From Promethearchaeota archaeon (GTDB lineage: Archaea > Asgardarchaeota > Lokiarchaeia > Sigyniarchaeales > SOKP01): DNA of 8,340 nucleotides. Both the position numbers and the translations under genes were made by a program. The stretch is from positions 1 to 8,340 of the forward strand of contig JAEORV010000050.1 of the NCBI GenBank assembly GCA_016840695.1, in the 5' to 3' direction. The notes under the pieces were generated by a model. That model ran no database searches. It saw nothing but the letters and a program-made list of their open reading frames with translations, and had not been told where the DNA came from. Shown here piece after piece: positions 1-6,501 of this stretch. Position 1 is the first letter of the stretch. Each line of letters starts with the position of its first letter.

Positions 1-2
1 AT

Positions 3-464
3 TGGTTCCCACACAATCGAGTTTTATCTAGGATAAACGAAATTTACAACTCTCATGATTGTTGGATGACATATGGAACGTACGAAGAATACCCACAAAG
101 GAGCGTAAGTCATATTTATTGCGAATATCCATACGAGGTTAGAAAACAAAAAAAATTCCGTCAGCACCGGTGGCTGGCTTCTCATCTTAGAACTTTTAGG
201 AAGGAACTATTCCTAAGGATAAAAGAGGAAGACCTTAAAGATCCAAAAACAGGAGATTATGTTTCTTACGCTCCGGATTTGTCATTCCAATTTCCAATGC
301 TAGAAATGTGTGGTCCTGATAGAAGCTTATATGTTCCGGAAATAATGTACGTCTACAATGTTGCAAACCCCAACAACGAGTCAAAGCAGGATGTTAGAGA
401 AATTGAAAGAATAGAAAATTACCTAAGAAGTAAACCCACATACGAAACACTAGAATTTTTATAA
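3..464 (+). CDS. Glycosyltransferase, family-2-like, C-terminal part (5' end outside window)
   Basis: The reading frame is open from base 3, so the ATG at 66 is probably internal and the gene is cut by the window start. The visible 153 residues begin WFPHNR and continue with a D-x-W-x-TYG-x-Y motif (residues 19-27), then WLASHLRTFRKELF (about 57-70), a PDLSFQFPMLEMCG stretch (about 91-104) and YVYNVANPNN (about 116-125). This arrangement (a polar strand, an H-x-R-x-FR-x-x-LF helix, an acidic residue before a P-x-LEM-G helix, then a Y-x-YN-x-x-NP-x-N end) is typical of the C-terminal half of GT-A family 2 glycosyltransferases in phage and bacterial glycan clusters. The nucleotide-binding half with its DxD is not visible, so donor and acceptor are unknown. 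The TAA overlaps the next ATG by one base (TAATG), suggesting one operon and translational coupling. No membrane segment is seen. Confidence 0.75.
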   Translation, partial: WFPHNRVLSRINEIYNSHDCWMTYGTYEEYPQRSVSHIYCEYPYEVRKQKKFRQHRWLASHLRTFRKELFLRIKEEDLKDPKTGDYVSYAPDLSFQFPMLEMCGPDRSLYVPEIMYVYNVANPNNESKQDVREIERIENYLRSKPTYETLEFL

Positions 465-1354
465 TGGAAGATGTTTTCATATTTACAGAAGCATACAATT
501 GCGGTAAAATAGCGAGAGTAGCCCTGGAATCTTTCCTAAAATTTCACCCAGAACTAAAGGTTACAGTTTTTGGACTAGAGCAAGATTTCAACGAGATAAA
601 CATAGATAGCAAACATGTTATTTATTATCCTTTGGATAATGACGAGACTCTCAAAAATCTTTACATGAATGGTCATCAGGGAACTGCATACATATTTGCC
701 AGTGTTTTATCAGGAAGATACGGGAGCTATCAAAAAATAATTCACTTTGATGCCGATGTTATTTTTAGGGAAGAGTGCCTAAGTGATATAAAAGAAGGAT
801 TTGATAATGGCTATCACCTGATAGGACAAAGAAGAAATTACGAGAAAAACAGATCTAAGCTAACCTCTGTGGGTGGAAAAAGTCTTATAGGAGTTACAGA
901 CACTATAGGAACTTGCTTTTTTGGCATAGACAGCAGCAAGATTACGGTAGAAGATTTTTCTCTGCTACACAGAATGTGCGTTGGTGGAGTATCATTAACT
1001 GGTGAGCCCATATTAGATTTCTTCGATCCAGTTTCTTTCCATGTTATGCACAACGATGGTAAAGTCAAATACCTATCTAGTATTAATTATGGAGGTGGAG
1101 ACGAAAATGGAAATTGGGACAATGGATTCAACGGTCTAAATCTCCTATGTGATTTTGGAAAGAAATTTGTTCATTTCGCGGGGGTTGGATCAGGACTTAA
1201 CTTTCATAAAAATGGGAGCGGCAACGTACCAGTCACATATTCATCATGGGCCAAAGAAAGGTATAATCTATATTCCATGCTTTTCTGTGGTGAAAATATA
1301 GGACCCTATGACGAGAATGCATACAAAAAAATGAAGAAGGAGTTAGAATTATGA
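464..1354 (+). CDS. Putative GT-A fold glycosyltransferase with DxD motif
   Basis: A 296-residue soluble protein. The N-terminus (VFIFTEAYNCGKIARVALES, residues 4-23) looks like the first strand and helix of a nucleotide-diphospho-sugar transferase. IIHFDADVIF (92-101) carries a DxD motif (D96, D98) after a hydrophobic strand, the usual divalent metal and sugar-nucleotide site of GT-A enzymes. VHFAG near 236-240 could supply a third metal ligand (H237), as the late HxxG-type histidine does in GT8 enzymes; that is inference. There is no signal peptide or membrane helix, so it is probably a cytoplasmic transferase using a nucleotide sugar. The substrate cannot be named from sequence. It starts on the last base of the upstream stop codon and ends in an ATGA overlap with the next gene. 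No Shine-Dalgarno site precedes the ATG, so it probably depends on coupling. Confidence 0.7.
   Translation: MEDVFIFTEAYNCGKIARVALESFLKFHPELKVTVFGLEQDFNEINIDSKHVIYYPLDNDETLKNLYMNGHQGTAYIFASVLSGRYGSYQKIIHFDADVIFREECLSDIKEGFDNGYHLIGQRRNYEKNRSKLTSVGGKSLIGVTDTIGTCFFGIDSSKITVEDFSLLHRMCVGGVSLTGEPILDFFDPVSFHVMHNDGKVKYLSSINYGGGDENGNWDNGFNGLNLLCDFGKKFVHFAGVGSGLNFHKNGSGNVPVTYSSWAKERYNLYSMLFCGENIGPYDENAYKKMKKELEL
1337..1342 (+). promoter_or_regulatory. Shine-Dalgarno site for the GT10-like gene
   Basis: AAGGAG lies 8 bases before the ATG at 1351, inside the last codons of the upstream glycosyltransferase gene. It is one of only two strong ribosome-binding sites in the window and supports the ATG at 1351 despite the ATGA overlap. 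Confidence 0.7.
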
Positions 1355-2157
1355 AAAAAATAAAAATACACTGCAGTTGGGATCTGGAGGTAGATCTATT
1401 TCACGAGAAACAGCTGGAACTATGGGTTGATAGCTTTCCAGGACCGCATAAGTCCAACGGTTCAGTGCACATCGGGGCATTAATAGAACCAAGAGAAATT
1501 AGAAATATCATGGGATTATCCAGTGACATCACCCCATATGACTATGCACTAACACACGACCAATCAATACTAGATAGTAACAATAAGGCTTTTCTATATG
1601 AATTCGGGGGCTGTTGGGTAAAGGATTACGATCAATCCACAGATAAAGTATTCGGAGTATCTACTCTAATAGGCGGTAAGCAAATGACTCCTGGACACTC
1701 CCTTAGAACCTCGATATTAAACAACAAGAACAGCTTATCTATACCCAAAACAATCTGGATAAGCAGGAATTACCCACCCCGTAATAACTCCGATAATGAT
1801 CCGATATTACAGGGGGGTAAAAAGGATATGTTTGATAGACAGTTCCATATATGCATAGAAAACGTAAAGAGGAAAAACTGGTTTACCGAAAAGCTATTAG
1901 ATTGCCTACATACACGTACCATACCCATCTACTACGGTTGTCCAAATATTGGAGATTGGTTCGATATTAAAGGATTTATAATAGTGGAAACCCTGGAAGA
2001 CATCATAAGAGAGTGTAATAAATTGACACCCGAGATTTACCAAAAAATGGAGCCATATATAGAGGATAACTACAATAGGGCACAGCTATATTCCAACGTT
2101 GGTGAAAATATAAAGAGGTCCATAGAAACCAATATTATACCACTAATAAACAAATAA
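1351..2157 (+). CDS. Glycosyltransferase family 10-like (fucosyltransferase-type) protein
   Basis: A 268-residue protein whose second half matches the GT10 donor-binding core: FHICIEN (165-171), then FTEKLLDCL (178-186) and TIPIYYG (190-196), followed by P-N-I and a FDIKGFI segment (about 204-210). In GT10 alpha-1,3/1,4-fucosyltransferases, the F-x-x-x-x-EN...Y-x-TEK...A-x-x-x-x-x-x-P-x-x-x-G block binds GDP-fucose. It is an inverting GT-B fold family. The N-terminal half is short and not clearly recognisable, as in compact bacterial and viral members. No transmembrane anchor is visible, so it should be cytosolic. With fcl-, colD- and gmd-type genes downstream, a GDP-linked deoxyhexose donor (fucose or possibly colitose) is the natural guess, but specificity is inferred. 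It overlaps the previous stop as ATGA, has an AAGGAG ribosome-binding site, and is followed two bases later by the next ATG. Confidence 0.75.
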   Translation: MKKIKIHCSWDLEVDLFHEKQLELWVDSFPGPHKSNGSVHIGALIEPREIRNIMGLSSDITPYDYALTHDQSILDSNNKAFLYEFGGCWVKDYDQSTDKVFGVSTLIGGKQMTPGHSLRTSILNNKNSLSIPKTIWISRNYPPRNNSDNDPILQGGKKDMFDRQFHICIENVKRKNWFTEKLLDCLHTRTIPIYYGCPNIGDWFDIKGFIIVETLEDIIRECNKLTPEIYQKMEPYIEDNYNRAQLYSNVGENIKRSIETNIIPLINK

Positions 2158-2159
2158 AG

Positions 2160-2765
2160 ATGGCTGAAAGGGGTACAGTTTATATTAAGAAGGATCTTGG
2201 ATTAGCTTTTATTCCAATCCCAAAGAATGGTAGTAGCACCATTAGGAGCTTCTTTTTTAACTGGGACCCTATAAAATCAGGATCACGTTTCAACTTTATT
2301 GAATCGACAGAAATTTTACAAGGACTAAGAGTAATAGCAGTAATTAGTGATCCCACGATAAGGTTTGCTAGAGGAATTGTCGAGTTGATCAGCAGACAAG
2401 AATCATCAAGTCTGGTACAAACACAGGAATTTATAAGTTGTAATACACACGAGGAAAAAATAAAATGCCTATTGGATCAAATAGAGGATATAGGTTTTTA
2501 TGACCCACATATAAAACCACAACTGGACTTTATATCGGATTCCGATGGGAATACTGTGGAGAATATAGATTTTTGGCTATTAAGGGATCTTACAAAAAAG
2601 ATCAGAGAAATAGATCCAAGATACAATGGTAAAAAGGAATGGAGCAAGGGAGAAAATAAGGATCCATACCTAAATTCCATAATAAACTCAACAGAGATTA
2701 TAGAGAGATTAAAGTCATTATATACTGGTGACTATGTGCTATACAACAGCTTATTAAACCAATAA
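2160..2765 (+). CDS. Small divergent sulfotransferase-like protein
   Basis: A 201-residue protein with a sulfotransferase-type P-loop, FIPIPKNGSST (18-27), corresponding to the 5'-phosphosulfate loop that binds PAPS. A second motif at 63-72 (SDPTIRFARG) falls where the 3'-phosphate motif should be, and an H-x-x-PQLDFI block at 117-125 matches the HxxPQ-x-x-FL segment of carbohydrate sulfotransferases. Length and layout are like the sulfotransferase-like gene at 7657, so they are probably distant relatives. The odd point is the second motif: the usual Arg at its start is Ser63 and the usual Ser eight residues later is Arg71. Either the PAPS site has been rearranged or activity is reduced. It starts two bases after the upstream stop with no clear Shine-Dalgarno site. 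The likely role is sulfation of a glycan made by neighbouring transferases; acceptor unknown. Confidence 0.65.
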   Translation: MAERGTVYIKKDLGLAFIPIPKNGSSTIRSFFFNWDPIKSGSRFNFIESTEILQGLRVIAVISDPTIRFARGIVELISRQESSSLVQTQEFISCNTHEEKIKCLLDQIEDIGFYDPHIKPQLDFISDSDGNTVENIDFWLLRDLTKKIREIDPRYNGKKEWSKGENKDPYLNSIINSTEIIERLKSLYTGDYVLYNSLLNQ

Positions 2766-2796
2766 AACCAATGAGAGATTTCAGAAATTATGATAT

Positions 2797-2802
2797 AGGA
2801 GG
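2797..2802 (+). promoter_or_regulatory. Strong Shine-Dalgarno site deciding the FkbM start
   Basis: AGGAGG (followed by GG) lies 7 bases before the ATG at 2810. An earlier in-frame ATG at 2771 has no such site, so this motif places the start at 2810. Confidence 0.8.
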
Positions 2803-2809
2803 GGTTAAG

Positions 2810-3457
2810 ATGTACAAAAGTGAATTTAACCAAGAATTCATAAAAAAACACCTAGACAAAAACCCAACAGTAATAGTGGAATTTGGTTCTTATGACGGAG
2901 GTGACGGAGTTTATTACAAAAAATTATTTCCGGATGCCGAGGTATATTCTTTAGAAGCCGATGCTGATAGATTCGAGGTCGTAAGGGCAAATGGCGAGAT
3001 TTTTGGTCTTAATACCTATAACTACGCAGTATGTGAATATGATGGAGAAATAGAATTCTACTCAGTAGAAGACCCAAACGTTATGGACCACACATTAAAA
3101 ACGGGGAGCTCTGGGTCAATTAACCAAAGAACGACTCTGTATAAAAATATGTTTCCGCACCTGAAAGAACGTGAGGGATACAAGGTACCTTGCACGAGGC
3201 TGGATAGCTTCTGCAAGTCACAGGGGCTGAAAAACATAGATTTCTTACATGTTGATGTGGAGGGAGCGGAACATCGGGTTATACAGGGATTTGGTGAGTT
3301 AAGACCAAAATTAGTTTGGATGGAAACATATTTAGGAAAAGACTATTACGGAGAAAATGCGTATGTAACGGAGGATCTCCATCAAAGTATGACATCAATA
3401 GGATATGCTGTTGTTGAAAGTACACCGGCAGACACGTTATATAAATACCAACAATGA
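2810..3457 (+). CDS. FkbM-family SAM-dependent methyltransferase
   Basis: A 215-residue protein from the ATG at 2810, chosen because of the AGGAGG site 7 bases upstream. An in-frame ATG at 2771 would add 13 residues but has no ribosome-binding site. VEFGSYDGGDG (23-33) is the glycine-rich SAM motif I, and VYSLEAD (45-51) gives the acidic residue (E49) expected to hold the SAM ribose. PCTRLDSF (127-134) and IDFLHVDVEGAEHRVIQG (143-160) form the FkbM signature, with the DVEGAE core. FkbM members O-methylate hydroxyls on sugars and small molecules. In this cluster, methylation of a glycan residue is the likely role, but the target is inferred. The stop overlaps the next start as ATGA. Length is normal for the family and no motif is missing. 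Confidence 0.88.
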   Translation: MYKSEFNQEFIKKHLDKNPTVIVEFGSYDGGDGVYYKKLFPDAEVYSLEADADRFEVVRANGEIFGLNTYNYAVCEYDGEIEFYSVEDPNVMDHTLKTGSSGSINQRTTLYKNMFPHLKEREGYKVPCTRLDSFCKSQGLKNIDFLHVDVEGAEHRVIQGFGELRPKLVWMETYLGKDYYGENAYVTEDLHQSMTSIGYAVVESTPADTLYKYQQ

Positions 3458-4080
3458 GCTTCGTCTATAATCTAGCAAATAAAAAAACAGTCTTCCTACA
3501 TATTCCAAAAACCGGGGGTAAGTCAATTAATCTTGGTATGTCCAAGTATAATCAGTATTCAAACATGCAAGGGAAAAGACCATTCAAGGGTCTTATAGGT
3601 CATTTGACGCTGGATGAAACGCTAGATAATCTCCACTCCCCGTACGATGATTACACTTTTTTTGCTACAGTTAGGAACCCGTGGGATCGTGCAGTTTCTT
3701 TTTTTCACTACGTGTCACAAAATCCTCTTGCAAGCGGGCAACCAGAGTTAGGTCGGAAGATATCCAGTGGAGAGGTAGAATTTGATGATTTCATAGAAAT
3801 AATGACATCAGGGGAGGTAAAAGTTATGAGGCCGCAATACGACTATATCCTGAACAAGTTAAATATAGATGTTAGTCTAGTTCGTAATGAATTTTTACAG
3901 GAAGATCTTGTGGAATTCATTCACAAATGTGGACAAAGGGAATATCCACAAATACCACACATCAATAAATCTCTACATAATCACTATTCGACATATTACA
4001 ACAACCACACCATAAATCTAATCAGCAAATACGAAAGTGGTATTATTAAGGAAGTTGGCTACATTTTTGAATCATTATGA
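3454..4080 (+). CDS. Sulfotransferase family 2-type (carbohydrate sulfotransferase)
   Basis: A 208-residue protein with textbook motifs of the Sulfotransfer_2 group, which contains heparan 2-O- and chondroitin-type enzymes. FLHIPKTGGKSI (14-25) is the 5'-phosphosulfate loop, with K19 the expected catalytic and phosphate-binding lysine. VRNPWDRAVSFFHY (73-86) is the 3'-phosphate motif with intact R74 and S82. MRPQYDYI (125-132) is the PQ-containing acceptor/PAPS segment. The C-terminus has HINKSLHNHYSTYY (169-182) and ends in GYIF, as in family members. It should move sulfate from PAPS to a sugar hydroxyl. No signal peptide or membrane anchor is seen, so it probably acts in the cytosol on a nucleotide-linked or lipid-linked glycan precursor. 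It overlaps genes on both sides by ATGA, indicating one transcript. It is the most canonical of the four sulfotransferase-like proteins here. Confidence 0.88.
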   Translation: MSFVYNLANKKTVFLHIPKTGGKSINLGMSKYNQYSNMQGKRPFKGLIGHLTLDETLDNLHSPYDDYTFFATVRNPWDRAVSFFHYVSQNPLASGQPELGRKISSGEVEFDDFIEIMTSGEVKVMRPQYDYILNKLNIDVSLVRNEFLQEDLVEFIHKCGQREYPQIPHINKSLHNHYSTYYNNHTINLISKYESGIIKEVGYIFESL

Positions 4081-4748
4081 ATTATATTTTATCATATCCT
4101 AGAAGCGGCAGTACGTGGATCAGATACTGTTTGGAGTTTATGACCAAACGACCAACCATTGGAAGTTATTCTAAACATAAAAAAGGTCATCATTCCAATG
4201 TGATAGGATCTTTGAAAAATATAGGGGTAGACTTAGGTAAAAATCCCATTTTTGTAAGAACACACAGTCCTAAGGGGGTTAAAGATGTTTCTGGAAAGTT
4301 GGTTTTTCTAATTCGAAACTACAAAGAGGTTATAATAAGGCACCACAACCTTAAACAAGAAAAAAACCCTATGCAACTTATAAAGAATAATCTCATTGGA
4401 CTAGAAAAGGGATCGAATTATATGGACTTAATATCATTCTTCGATAACTACAATGGCGAAAAATTAATTATCTATTATGAGGACCTTATAGAAAACCCCA
4501 CGGAAACAATAAGTATACTTGCAGATTTTGTTTGTGCGGAAAAAAAATTTTTATCAGAACTTCTATCCAACCTGGAGGAGCATAAAAAAAACTCACTATC
4601 CATATATAAAAAATCGGAAACACAGGGGAAGGGAAAGGCTTCACATTCCTCTATACTTTCCCACCAGAACAAGGAGAATTTGGACTTATTTGTAAGGGAT
4701 AATAATGCAGAATTGTATGAAAAATATCTCATAAGATACGCAGAATAG
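4077..4748 (+). CDS. Sulfotransferase family 1-type protein
   Basis: A 223-residue protein of a different sulfotransferase subfamily from its upstream neighbour. ILSYPRSGSTWIRY (4-17) is the YPRSGSTW 5'-phosphosulfate loop of cytosolic-type sulfotransferases. FVRTHSP (59-65) supplies H63, at the place of the catalytic base histidine of SULT enzymes. LVFLIRNYKEVIIRH (75-89) is the 3'-phosphate motif, with R80 kept but Arg88 where Ser is usual. KLIIYYEDLIENP (129-141) is the typical YEDL segment. The C-terminal GKGKASHSS stretch (185-193) may stand in for the RKG loop. It probably sulfates a glycan or glycolipid; the acceptor is unknown. It overlaps the preceding gene by ATGA and is followed by a 23-base gap without a recognisable signal. 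Presence of two sulfotransferase subfamilies in direct series suggests at least two sulfated positions. Confidence 0.83.
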   Translation: MNYILSYPRSGSTWIRYCLEFMTKRPTIGSYSKHKKGHHSNVIGSLKNIGVDLGKNPIFVRTHSPKGVKDVSGKLVFLIRNYKEVIIRHHNLKQEKNPMQLIKNNLIGLEKGSNYMDLISFFDNYNGEKLIIYYEDLIENPTETISILADFVCAEKKFLSELLSNLEEHKKNSLSIYKKSETQGKGKASHSSILSHQNKENLDLFVRDNNAELYEKYLIRYAE

Positions 4749-4771
4749 GTTTTTACTAAAAGCACAAACAA

Positions 4772-5521
4772 ATGATCTTAATAAAAGACTTTACTGCTAG
4801 ACTCGGAAACCAACTCTTCCAATTGTGTAATGCTATTGCTTATGCTAAAAGATCCAACTCCACTGTAGCTTTTCCCGTTTGGCAGTATGCTAATATATTT
4901 AATGGCGATTTTACACCACAGAGGGACACAGATCCCAGAAAGATATTTTGGAACGAACCTAATTTTGGTTTTAACGAAATCCCTCTTGGAGTTAATTTAC
5001 TTGGCGGATATTACCAAAGCGAAAAATATTTTCTCGACTGTGAGAATGAAATACGGGACATGCTTTCGTTTAAGCAGGAGATAGTAGATAGTGTTACTGA
5101 AAAAAACTCAGAAATACTATCTAAAAAATCTCCCAAAGTTTCTATGCACCTAAGAAGGGGAGATTATCTAAAGTGGCCAAACCACCATCCCGTTTTGGAT
5201 ATTTCCTTTTTCGAAAGAGCTTCTAAAGAGTTTCCAGGAAATTCTATTTTTCTTGTATTCTCTGATGACCCTGAATGGTGCAAACAAAACTTCCCGAAGG
5301 GAAATTATGTTTTTATAGAGGGACAAGAGGACTATGAAGATCTCTGTCTAATGACACTCTGCGATCACAATTGCATTGCCAACTCCACTTTTTCTTGGTG
5401 GGGTGCCTGGCTTAATTCAAACCCAGATAAAATCGTGGTAGCACCAAAGGACTGGTTCGGGCCAGCTTATGCACATTTTCCAACTAAGGATCTATACTGC
5501 GAAGGCTGGAGGATAATCTAA
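4772..5521 (+). CDS. Glycosyltransferase family 11 (alpha-1,2-fucosyltransferase family)
   Basis: A 249-residue inverting glycosyltransferase with the GT11 motifs in order. RLGNQLFQL (10-18) is the N-terminal GNQLFQ site, although the usual GG before LGNQ is AR here. GGYYQSEKYF (78-87) is followed by MHLRRGDY (125-132), the HxRRGDY GDP-binding motif in which the first R of RRGD is important for activity. LVFSDDPEWC (161-170) and ANSTFSWWGAWLN (203-215) complete the set. Family members transfer L-fucose from GDP-fucose in alpha-1,2 linkage to galactose-type acceptors. Some bacterial relatives, such as the E. coli O55 WbgN enzyme, transfer colitose instead. Since a ColD-like gene lies downstream, either donor is possible. 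No Shine-Dalgarno site is evident. Length is slightly shorter than many members (about 280-300), but all core motifs are present. Confidence 0.92.
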   Translation: MILIKDFTARLGNQLFQLCNAIAYAKRSNSTVAFPVWQYANIFNGDFTPQRDTDPRKIFWNEPNFGFNEIPLGVNLLGGYYQSEKYFLDCENEIRDMLSFKQEIVDSVTEKNSEILSKKSPKVSMHLRRGDYLKWPNHHPVLDISFFERASKEFPGNSIFLVFSDDPEWCKQNFPKGNYVFIEGQEDYEDLCLMTLCDHNCIANSTFSWWGAWLNSNPDKIVVAPKDWFGPAYAHFPTKDLYCEGWRII

Positions 5522-5537
5522 GAAACAAAACTTAGAA

Positions 5538-5566
5538 ATCCGGATATATAATTCGGATAACTTTTT
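5538..5566 (+). terminator. Possible factor-independent terminator (hairpin plus T-run)
   Basis: ATCCGGAT (5538-5545) pairs with ATTCGGAT (5551-5558) as an 8-base stem with one G-U pair and a 5-base loop. AAC and then TTTTT (5562-5566) follow. This would end or attenuate the upstream transcript after the GT11 gene. The stem is weak, the T-run short and offset by three bases, so confidence is limited. The same bases include a TATAAT hexamer and may serve a promoter instead. Confidence 0.35.
5547..5552 (+). promoter_or_regulatory. Possible -10 hexamer (TATAAT)
   Basis: A perfect TATAAT lies in the loop and right arm of the hairpin, 28 bases before the TTG start at 5581. No TTGACA-like box is seen 16-18 bases upstream (the bases there are A-rich), so a sigma-70 promoter is only a possibility. 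In AT-rich DNA this hexamer also arises by chance. Confidence 0.22.
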
Positions 5567-5580
5567 AATTCTAAGTTCAA

Positions 5581-6501
5581 TTGAAAATTCTTGTTACCGG
5601 GTCCTCCGGTTTATTAGGAAATGCATTCAAAAGCATTTTAGGCGATGAGCATGTTTTCCACACTAGGAAAGATGCTGATCTATTGGATTCTAAAGAAACC
5701 CATGAATATTTAGCATACCAAGTTAACGAGAATGGAGTTGACACTATAATTCATGCAGCTGCAATTGTTGGTGGCCTCCAGGCCAATTTAGACGGAAACG
5801 ATAGGTTCTTTGCAGAGAATTTTGAGATCAATAGCAATGTGATGAGATCTGCCTTCGAGCTGAAGGTGGATAACTTTGTGAATATTCTATCTACCTGCAT
5901 CTTTCCGCACGAGAACATAACTTACCCGCTTACAAAAGATCAAATAGACATTGGCCCGCCACACCCATCCAACTCTGGGTATGCTTATGCAAAAAGATTA
6001 GGTGGGCACCAAACAAAGATACTTGGGGAGGTTCTCGGAAAGAATTGGTTTTCTGTTGTGCCCACTAACCTTTACGGACCACACGACAACTTCAACCTTA
6101 GAACCAGCCATCTTGTAGCAGGAATGGTCCACAGAGCTTACCTGTGCAAGAAGAACAATGAAAAGTTCGTTATCTGGGGAGATGGCAGTCCATTAAGGCA
6201 ATTTATTTATGCAGAGGATCTAGCAAAAATGATTCTTTGGGCTTTAGATAATTGGAAATCAAACGACCATTTCATGGCAGTGAATACAAAAGAGCTTTCG
6301 GTAATGGAAGTTGCAAATATTATCTGCGATCTTTTGGATATCCCAGAAGATGATATTGTGTTTGATCCAGATAAGCCTAAGGGACAATTCAGAAAACCAG
6401 CAGACTCTGATTTACCAGATTTCGAATTCAAGCCATTTAGGGAAGGAGTAAAAGAAACCATAGAATGGTTATCAAATAACTACGAAAAAGCAAGAACATA
6501 A
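5581..6501 (+). CDS. fcl: GDP-L-fucose synthase family (GDP-4-keto-6-deoxymannose epimerase/reductase)
   Basis: A 306-residue short-chain dehydrogenase/reductase of the extended type. KILVTGSSGLLG (2-13) is the NADP-binding Rossmann motif, and AAAIVGGLQAN (59-69) is typical of this enzyme. STCIFP (104-109) gives Ser104 and Cys106, and YAYAK (134-138) gives the Y-xxx-K pair. PTNLYGPHDNF (161-171) and H177 match the catalytic region of E. coli Fcl (Ser107, Cys109, Tyr136, Lys140, His179). The enzyme epimerises C3 and C5 and reduces C4 of GDP-4-keto-6-deoxymannose to GDP-L-fucose. Beside a ColD-like gene it could instead be a ColC-type GDP-L-colitose synthase, a related enzyme that epimerises only C5. 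The start is TTG: an in-frame stop at 5572-5574 leaves only GTT and CAA before it, and the Rossmann strand begins at once. There is no Shine-Dalgarno site. It ends with a TAATG overlap. Confidence 0.9.
   Translation: MKILVTGSSGLLGNAFKSILGDEHVFHTRKDADLLDSKETHEYLAYQVNENGVDTIIHAAAIVGGLQANLDGNDRFFAENFEINSNVMRSAFELKVDNFVNILSTCIFPHENITYPLTKDQIDIGPPHPSNSGYAYAKRLGGHQTKILGEVLGKNWFSVVPTNLYGPHDNFNLRTSHLVAGMVHRAYLCKKNNEKFVIWGDGSPLRQFIYAEDLAKMILWALDNWKSNDHFMAVNTKELSVMEVANIICDLLDIPEDDIVFDPDKPKGQFRKPADSDLPDFEFKPFREGVKETIEWLSNNYEKART

Larger units (their letters stand above)
5529..5577 (+). repeat. Outer inverted repeat around an inner hairpin
   Basis: AACTTAGAA (5529-5537) and TTCTAAGTT (5569-5577) are perfect 9-base complementary arms, 31 bases apart. 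The inner hairpin (5538-5558) begins immediately after the left arm, so the two stems could stack coaxially with a 10-base unpaired strand on the right. It lies in the only sizeable intergenic gap of the window, between the GT11 gene and the fcl-type gene. Confidence 0.6.

Noticed and set aside
838..1068. Minus-strand open frame inside the DxD glycosyltransferase gene
   Set aside because: Short, without motifs, and entirely inside a well-supported + strand gene.
2756..2772. Tandem AAACCAAT repeat, 9 bases apart, at the junction before the FkbM gene
   Set aside because: Two short copies only, the first inside the end of the coding region; easily due to chance in AT-rich sequence.
3440..3447. 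TATAAATA, identical to the T4-type late promoter consensus, 6 bases before the ATG at 3454
   Set aside because: It lies inside codons of the upstream methyltransferase, would give an essentially leaderless transcript, and AT-rich DNA yields this octamer by chance. No second copy was noticed before other genes.
4475..4771. 98-codon open frame on the minus strand opposite the end of the sulfotransferase gene
   Set aside because: Low-complexity Ser/Phe/Leu-rich product overlapping a clear + strand gene; no independent support.
4749..4771. Gap between the family 1 sulfotransferase and the GT11 gene, with a TTTTTACTAAAAG stretch
   Set aside because: The symmetric bases leave only a one-base loop and cannot form a hairpin; no promoter boxes or terminator seen.
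4887..5084. 65-codon + strand frame inside the GT11 gene
   Set aside because: Different frame within a gene having all GT11 motifs; no sign of its own start site.
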